Below, one piece after another: positions 58,883-64,000 of a DNA stretch of 64,000 nucleotides. A model generated the notes under the pieces. The model was given only the letters and a program-made list of their open reading frames with translations. It did not search any database and was not told the DNA's origin. Made by a program: the position numbers and the translations under genes. The stretch is from assembly GCF_019774615.1 (NCBI RefSeq), contig NZ_CP081496.1:6200001-6264000 (forward strand). Reading direction: 5' to 3'. The first letter of the stretch is position 1; each line of letters opens with the position of its first letter. Origin of the DNA: Streptomyces sp. BHT-5-2. Lineage in GTDB: Bacteria > Actinomycetota > Actinomycetes > Streptomycetales > Streptomycetaceae.

Positions 58883-61630
58883 GTGGCTTCCGGATCCGAT
58901 CGAAACCCGATCATCATTGGTGGCCTTCCCAGCCAGGTCCCGGACTTCGATCCCGAAGAGACCCAGGAATGGCTCGACTCGCTCGACGCGGCCGTCGACG
59001 AGCGGGGCCGGGAACGTGCCCGCTACCTCATGCTCCGCCTGATCGAGCGCGCCCGCGAACGGCGTGTGGCCGTGCCCGAGATGCGCAGCACGGACTACGT
59101 CAACACCATCGCGACCAAGGACGAGCCGTTCTTCCCGGGCAACGAGGAGATCGAGCGCAAGGTCCTCAACGCGACCCGGTGGAACGCCGCCGTCATGGTC
59201 TCCCGCGCCCAGCGCCCGGGCATCGGCGTCGGCGGCCACATCGCCACCTTCGCCTCCTCCGCCTCGCTGTACGACGTGGGCTTCAACCACTTCTTCCGCG
59301 GCAAGGACGAGGGCGACGGCGGCGACCAGGTCTTCTTCCAGGGCCACGCCTCCCCCGGCATCTACGCCCGCGCGTATCTCCTGGACCGGCTCTCCGAGGG
59401 CCAGCTGGACGCCTTCCGCCAGGAGAAGTCCAAGGCCCCCGAGGGCCTCTCCAGCTACCCGCACCCGCGGCTGATGCCGGACTTCTGGGAGTTCCCGACC
59501 GTCTCGATGGGCCTCGGCCCGCTCGGCGCGATCTACCAGGCGCGGATGAACCGCTACATGGAGGCCCGCGGCATCGCCGACACCTCCAAGTCGCACGTCT
59601 GGGCGTTCCTCGGCGACGGCGAGATGGACGAGCCGGAGTCGCTCGGCCAGCTGTCCATCGCCGCGCGCGAGGGTCTGGACAACCTGACCTTCGTCGTGAA
59701 CTGCAACCTCCAGCGCCTGGACGGCCCGGTCCGCGGCAACGGCAAGATCATGCAGGAGCTGGAGTCGCAGTTCCGCGGCGCCGGCTGGAACGTCATCAAG
59801 CTGGTGTGGGACCGCAGCTGGGACCCGCTGCTGGCGCAGGACCGCGACGGCATCCTGGTCAACAAGCTCAACACCACCCCCGACGGGCAGTTCCAGACCT
59901 ACGCCACCGAGACCGGCGCGTACATCCGCGAGCACTTCTTCGGTGACGACCACCGACTGCGCGCGATGGTCGAGAACATGACCGACGACCAGATCCTGCA
60001 CCTGGGTCGCGGCGGCCACGACCACCGGAAGATCTTCGCGGCGTACGCGGCGGCCAAGGCCCACAAGGGCCAGCCGACCGTGATCCTGGCCCAGACCGTC
60101 AAGGGCTGGACCCTCGGCCCGAACTTCGAGGGCCGCAACGCCACGCACCAGATGAAGAAGCTGACGGTCGAGGACCTCAAGCGCTTCCGCGACCGGCTGC
60201 ACCTGCCCATCCCGGACAAGGACCTGGAGGACGGCCTTCCGCCGTACTACCACCCGGGCCGCAAGTCCGAGGAGATCCAGTACATGCACGACCGCCGCCA
60301 CGGACTCGGCGGATACGTGCCGACCCGCGTCGTGCGCGCCAAGCCGCTCGCGCTGCCGGACGACAAGGCGTACGCCACCGCCAAGAAGGGCTCCGGGCAG
60401 CAGAAGATCGCCACGACCATGGCGTTCGTCCGCATCCTGAAGGACCTGATGCGGGACAAGGAGATCGGCAAGCGCTTCGTGCCGATCGCGCCGGACGAGT
60501 ACCGCACCTTCGGTATGGACGCGTTCTTCCCGTCGGCCAAGATCTACAACCCGCTCGGGCAGAGCTACGAGTCGGTGGACCGCGAACTGCTGCTGGCCTA
60601 CAAGGAGTCGCCGACCGGCCAGATGCTGCACGACGGCATCACCGAGGCCGGCTGCACCGCGTCGCTGATCGCGGCGGGCTCGGCGTACGCGACCCACGGC
60701 GAGCCGCTGATCCCGGTCTACGTCTTCTACTCGATGTTCGGTTTCCAGCGGACCGGCGACCAGTTCTGGCAGATGGCCGACCAGCTCTCGCGCGGCTTCG
60801 TGCTCGGTGCGACCGCCGGCCGGACCACGCTGACCGGTGAGGGCCTGCAGCACGCCGACGGGCACTCCCAGCTGCTGGCCTCGACCAACCCGGCCTGTGT
60901 CGCCTACGACCCGGCCTACGGCTACGAGATCGCGCACATCGTCAAGGACGGTCTGCGGCGGATGTACGGCGAGACCGCCGACGGCAAGCCGGGCGAGGAC
61001 GTCTTCTACTACCTCACCGTCTACAACGAGCCGATCCAGCACCCCGCGGAGCCGGCGGACGTCGACGTCGAGGGCATCCTCAAGGGTCTGCACCGGATCT
61101 CGTCCGGCGAGAAGGGCGAGCACCGGGCCCGGATCCTCGCCTCGGGCGTCGCGGTGCCGTGGGCCGTCGAGGCCCAGCGGATCCTCGCGGACGAGTGGAA
61201 CGTCAAGGCCGACGTCTGGTCGGCGACCTCCTGGAACGAGCTGCGCCGCGAGGCGGTGGAGGTCGAGGAGCACAACCTGCTCCACCCGGAGGAGGAGCAG
61301 CGCGTCCCGTACGTGACGCAGAAGCTGCAGGGCGCCGAGGGCCCGACGGTCGCGGTCTCGGACTGGATGCGGTCCGTCCCGGACCAGATCGCGCGCTGGG
61401 TGCCGGGCACCTACCAGTCGCTGGGCGCCGACGGCTTCGGCTTCGCGGACACCCGCGGCGCCGCCCGCCGCTTCTTCCACATCGACGCCCAGTCGATCGT
61501 GCTCGCCGTCCTCACCGAGCTGGCCAAGGAGGGCAAGGTCGACCGCTCGCTGCTCAAGCAGGCCATCGATCGCTACCAGCTCCTGGACGTGGCGGCCGCC
61601 GACGCGGGTGAGGCCGGCGGCGACGCCTGA
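58883..61630 (+). CDS. aceE: Pyruvate dehydrogenase E1 component, homodimeric type
   Basis: This protein of about 915 residues matches the usual length of homodimeric E1. The thiamine-diphosphate motif is intact: FLGDGEMDEPESLG ... VVNCNLQRLDGPVRGNG. HIATFASSASLYDVGFNHFFRG and EYRTFGMDAFFPSAKIYNPLG are typical of AceE. It decarboxylates pyruvate and passes the acetyl group to E2. GTG at 58883 follows AAGGA. It is monocistronic, ending in a strong hairpin. E2 and E3 are outside the window. Confidence 0.97.
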   Translation: MASGSDRNPIIIGGLPSQVPDFDPEETQEWLDSLDAAVDERGRERARYLMLRLIERARERRVAVPEMRSTDYVNTIATKDEPFFPGNEEIERKVLNATRWNAAVMVSRAQRPGIGVGGHIATFASSASLYDVGFNHFFRGKDEGDGGDQVFFQGHASPGIYARAYLLDRLSEGQLDAFRQEKSKAPEGLSSYPHPRLMPDFWEFPTVSMGLGPLGAIYQARMNRYMEARGIADTSKSHVWAFLGDGEMDEPESLGQLSIAAREGLDNLTFVVNCNLQRLDGPVRGNGKIMQELESQFRGAGWNVIKLVWDRSWDPLLAQDRDGILVNKLNTTPDGQFQTYATETGAYIREHFFGDDHRLRAMVENMTDDQILHLGRGGHDHRKIFAAYAAAKAHKGQPTVILAQTVKGWTLGPNFEGRNATHQMKKLTVEDLKRFRDRLHLPIPDKDLEDGLPPYYHPGRKSEEIQYMHDRRHGLGGYVPTRVVRAKPLALPDDKAYATAKKGSGQQKIATTMAFVRILKDLMRDKEIGKRFVPIAPDEYRTFGMDAFFPSAKIYNPLGQSYESVDRELLLAYKESPTGQMLHDGITEAGCTASLIAAGSAYATHGEPLIPVYVFYSMFGFQRTGDQFWQMADQLSRGFVLGATAGRTTLTGEGLQHADGHSQLLASTNPACVAYDPAYGYEIAHIVKDGLRRMYGETADGKPGEDVFYYLTVYNEPIQHPAEPADVDVEGILKGLHRISSGEKGEHRARILASGVAVPWAVEAQRILADEWNVKADVWSATSWNELRREAVEVEEHNLLHPEEEQRVPYVTQKLQGAEGPTVAVSDWMRSVPDQIARWVPGTYQSLGADGFGFADTRGAARRFFHIDAQSIVLAVLTELAKEGKVDRSLLKQAIDRYQLLDVAAADAGEAGGDA

Positions 61631-61662
61631 CCTCTCCGCGGCCGTCCGCCGCACCGTCTCCC

Positions 61663-61705
61663 CCGCGCCCCCCGACCGGCGAAGCCCGCCGGTCGGGGGG
61701 CGCGG
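61663..61705 (+). terminator. Hairpin terminator between aceE and the I36 gene
   Basis: A perfect stem of 19 bp pairs 61663-61681 with 61687-61705 around a 5-base loop. It can serve both convergent genes. Confidence 0.85.
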
Positions 61706-61728
61706 TGCGTCCGCCGCGGGCCGTCCGC

Positions 61729-62169
61729 TCAGCGCTCCCACAGCTTGAACGCCCTTACCTGGTAAGGGGATCGGGGCACCCAGCTGCCGCCGCCCGGGTA
61801 GGTGTCGAACTCGCCGGTCTCGGCGCAGACGGCGCTCTGGTAGGTGGTGACCGGTCGGCCGGTGCGGTTGGCGAGCGAGGCGACGGTCGTTCCCTTGGGG
61901 ACGGTCACACAGCTTTCGAGGTCGGTGCCGGACAGCTCGTAGGTCTGCCGCCGGCCGCCGAAGTCCGCTTGCGGCCAGAGGCACAGCTGACCGGTCGAGC
62001 AGTCGCCGGAAGCGGCCGGGGCGCGGCCGCCGGTGGCCGCGCGGGCGGCCGGGGCGCCCAGGGCGGACGGTGTGGCCAACGCCGCGGCCAGGGCGGCGAG
62101 TCCGGTGGCCAGCGCGGCCCCTCGGAAGGTGCGGGAGGTGCCGGTCGGGTGGCTGGTGCGGATACGCAT
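61729..62169 (-). CDS. Secreted peptidase-inhibitor family I36-type protein
   Basis: This 146-residue protein has an N-terminal signal peptide (basic, then GAALATGLAALAAALATPSALGAPAARA, Ala-X-Ala-type cleavage). A mature domain follows with DCSTGQLCLWPQADFGG, TYELSGTDLESCV, VASLANRTGRPVTTYQSAVC. The CxxGxLCLW start and paired Cys fit the I36/SMI-type beta-crystallin-like fold. It may inhibit extracellular proteases; the reactive site is not identifiable. Confidence 0.85.
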   Translation of the reverse strand: MRIRTSHPTGTSRTFRGAALATGLAALAAALATPSALGAPAARAATGGRAPAASGDCSTGQLCLWPQADFGGRRQTYELSGTDLESCVTVPKGTTVASLANRTGRPVTTYQSAVCAETGEFDTYPGGGSWVPRSPYQVRAFKLWER

Positions 62170-62777
62170 AGGAGTCTCTCCCCCGTGTCGTGGCCGTGGC
62201 GGGCCGCGCGGTGGGCGCGGGCCTCGGCGGTGATGTCCGCGGCGGGCGGGTGCCCGCGGCGGGTTCGGGTTCGAGCGTGCGGCGGAGCGGGCGCCTCCGC
62301 CAAGCCCGGGGCGGCTGCTCCACCCGGATCGGGGATGGGGACGAATCCGCAGGTCGTGAGCCGGTGGCGGGTACGCGGAGTTGACGTGCCGCGGACGGCG
62401 ACGGGCGGTTCGCGGAAACCGTTCTGCGCGTGCGGGGAAAGGGAGTTGGGCGGACCTCTCGCCCAGGAGGACGGCAGCCTGCGGTCCGGTTCCCGGTCGG
62501 CGTTACCCGGATGAGGGATACCGCGCCGGAGAAGAGGCCAACTGTCGCTTGGGGCATGGCGATTGCCGGCGCGGGGTACGGCGGAGCGGGGGTTGACGGC
62601 CACGGACGGCGGCGTGACCCGGTCGCGCGCGGTGCGGTCCGGTCGCGCGCGACCGGCCGGGGAACGGCCCCGGGCCCGCACGCGCGACGGCGCGCGACCG
62701 GCCGAGGGGGTGGTTCGGCCGGTCGCGCGCCGTGGGAACGGACCGGTGGACGCCGCGGAACTGCCCTGCGGCGGCGG
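62170..62777. other. Intergenic region with palindrome cluster
   Basis: No gene is supported. The 3' third (62620-62731) has a cluster of GGTCGCGCGC-containing palindromes, including CCGGTCGCGCGCGACCGG (62639-62656) and the exporter terminator. Confidence 0.55.
62689..62731 (-). terminator. Hairpin terminator after the DHA2 exporter
   Basis: A 17-bp stem pairs 62689-62705 with 62715-62731. It lies 47 bp beyond the minus-strand stop codon. Confidence 0.75.
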
Positions 62778-64000
62778 TCAGATGTGGCCGACGCCGGCGC
62801 CCGCCTCGGCGTTCGCCCCGCGCTTGGTGAAGAGCGCGACGACGGCGGCGAGCACCGCCACTCCGCAGGCGACGGAGAAGGCGAGGCCCATGCCGGAGAC
62901 GAAGGTGTCGTGGGCGACGGCGGTGATCTTCTGGGCGAACTCCGGCGGGGTGCCCTTCGGTACCGGTGCGATGCCCGCCGAGACGGCGTCGGACACCTGG
63001 GACAGCTGTGCGGGCTGCAGCGGCGGGAGGCCGGCGCCCTGCCAGTTGCCCGGAAGGTCCTTGTCTACGCGGGAGGCCATCACCGCGCCGAGCACGGCGG
63101 TGCCGAGGCTGCCGCCGACCTGCATCGCGGCCTGCTGGAGACCGCCGGCGACACCGGAGAGCTCCAGCGGGGCGTTGCCCACGATGACCTCGGTGGCACC
63201 GACCATGACGGGCGCGAGGCCCAGGCCGAGCAGGGCGAACCAGACGGACATCGGGCCGGTGGTGGTGCCGGCGTCCAGCCCGGACATGCCGTACATCGCG
63301 ACGGCGGTGACGACCATGCCGCCGACCAGCGGGATGCGCGGGCCGAACTTGGTGATCAGCGCGCCGGCGAGCGGCGAGCCGACGATCATCATGCCGGTGA
63401 GCGGCAGCAGGTGCAGTCCGCTGTCGACGGGGGACATGCCGTGGACGTTCTGGAGGTAGAACGTCACGAAGAACAGGCCGCCCATGAAGGCGAAGGCCAT
63501 CAGGACCATCAGGACCGTGCCCGCGGTCAGCGGCACCGAGCGGAACATCCGCAGCGGGATGAGCGGCTCGCGCACCCTGCTCTCCAGGACCGCGAAGAGC
63601 CCGAAGAGGACGACCGAGCCGATCAGGAAGCCCCAGGTCGTCATGGAGCCCCAGCCCCACTCCGACGCCTTGATCAGCGGCCAGATGAGGCAGAACATCG
63701 CGCCGGACAGCAGCACGATGCCGGGGATGTCGAAGGAGCGGGGGGCGTTCTCCGCGCGGTGGTCCTTGAGGATCACCAGGCCGAGGGCGAGGGCCAGCAC
63801 GCCGACCGGCACGTTGATGAAGAAGACGGACTGCCAGCTGACGTGCTCGACCAGCAGTCCGCCGACTATCGGGCCGCCGGCGGTGGAGGCACCGATGACC
63901 ATGCCCCAGATGCCGATGGCCATGTTCAGCTTCTCGGCGGGGAACGTGGCGCGCAGCAGGCCCAGCGCGGCCGGCATCAGCAGTGCGCCGAACAGCCCCT
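62778..64000 (-). CDS. DHA2-family MFS exporter, C-terminal part
   Basis: The gene continues beyond the right edge; its last 407 codons are visible. Motif C of 14-helix drug:H+ antiporters is seen as GMVIGASTAGGPIVGGLLVEHVSWQSVFFINVPVG, followed by helices to the C-terminus (FTKRGANAEAGAGVGHI). It belongs to the EmrB/QacA type like the exporter at 24724 but lacks the MarR-like C-terminal domain. Substrate unknown. Confidence 0.9.
   Translation of the reverse strand, partial: GLFGALLMPAALGLLRATFPAEKLNMAIGIWGMVIGASTAGGPIVGGLLVEHVSWQSVFFINVPVGVLALALGLVILKDHRAENAPRSFDIPGIVLLSGAMFCLIWPLIKASEWGWGSMTTWGFLIGSVVLFGLFAVLESRVREPLIPLRMFRSVPLTAGTVLMVLMAFAFMGGLFFVTFYLQNVHGMSPVDSGLHLLPLTGMMIVGSPLAGALITKFGPRIPLVGGMVVTAVAMYGMSGLDAGTTTGPMSVWFALLGLGLAPVMVGATEVIVGNAPLELSGVAGGLQQAAMQVGGSLGTAVLGAVMASRVDKDLPGNWQGAGLPPLQPAQLSQVSDAVSAGIAPVPKGTPPEFAQKITAVAHDTFVSGMGLAFSVACGVAVLAAVVALFTKRGANAEAGAGVGHI

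Noticed and set aside
1..64000. CRISPR arrays, rRNA genes, insertion sequences
   Set aside because: No spaced identical repeats, rRNA signatures or transposase-like proteins were seen.

Overview
The window reads as chromosomal DNA from a high-GC actinomycete, almost certainly Streptomyces or a close relative. Third codon positions are nearly always G or C, GTG starts and 4-bp ATGA/GTGA overlaps are common, and several proteins match families typical of streptomycetes (SCO2322-like, CU044_5270-like, DUF3052, DUF4383, Ter proteins, homodimeric-type AceE). The window opens inside one gene and closes inside another.

1-8.4 kb: a minus-strand trio (terpenoid-cyclase-like protein, methyltransferase, GT4 glycosyltransferase) lies divergent from a KstR-type TetR regulator. 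A lower-GC cassette with a HTH/TPR regulator follows, then a ferredoxin/aldehyde dehydrogenase pair divergent from a metallo-beta-lactamase-fold protein. 8.5-14.8 kb: a cobalamin-riboswitch operon encodes two membrane-anchored extracellular proteins and a complete ECF transporter. 15-17.8 kb: a FadA5-like thiolase is divergent from a CYP125-like P450, the arrangement found in mycobacterial cholesterol loci. Exact or one-mismatch copies of the KstR operator TnnAACnnGTTnnA occur at 2536, 7245, 16323 and 16431. They tie kstR, the GT4 operon, the aldehyde dehydrogenase/ferredoxin pair, the MBL gene, fadA5 and cyp125 into one predicted sterol or side-chain catabolic regulon.

17.7-36.4 kb: a solitary cytochrome oxidase subunit I with a small membrane partner, an ECF sigma factor with a CU044_5270-type partner, a ProP-like permease, a small ABM monooxygenase, a GNAT protein, a DHA2 exporter fused to a MarR-like domain, a peptidoglycan-binding-domain protein, a HAD phosphatase, DoxX, DedA, a tandem universal stress protein, a methyltransferase, a TetR, a P-loop kinase, and a MarR/alpha-beta hydrolase pair.

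36.4-40.4 kb: a second cobalamin riboswitch precedes a HoxN/NixA-type Ni/Co permease, so two metal/vitamin uptake systems in the window are under B12 control. A VOC protein follows. Then comes a lower-GC gene joining a ScoMcrA-like modified-base-reading domain to a PD-(D/E)XK-like tail (a likely type IV restriction enzyme), close to tRNA-Val(TAC).

40.5-47.4 kb: a coiled-coil membrane protein, a DUF4383 protein, a galactonate-type catabolic set (GntR regulator, dehydratase, PfkB kinase), an FmdB zinc ribbon and an O-methyltransferase. 47.5-57.2 kb: a tellurium-resistance (Ter) block. It holds the biosynthetic module (HpcH/citrate-lyase-like, fused PRTase-TRSP-StiP protein, HAD), a divergent TerD with a YGYP-repeat tail, a TerA-like protein, a TerC-superfamily (DUF475) membrane protein and two canonical TerD proteins. 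57.3-64 kb: peroxiredoxin, DUF3052, aceE, a secreted I36-type inhibitor and a truncated DHA2 exporter.

For second looks I rate highest: the KstR regulon; the cassette flanked by 25-bp direct repeats at the ferredoxin 3' end; the same palindromic repeat found inside the cobalamin riboswitch and inside the ECF S-component gene of that operon; the predicted bipartite extracellular B12 capture pair; and the SRA-like/PD-(D/E)XK nuclease.
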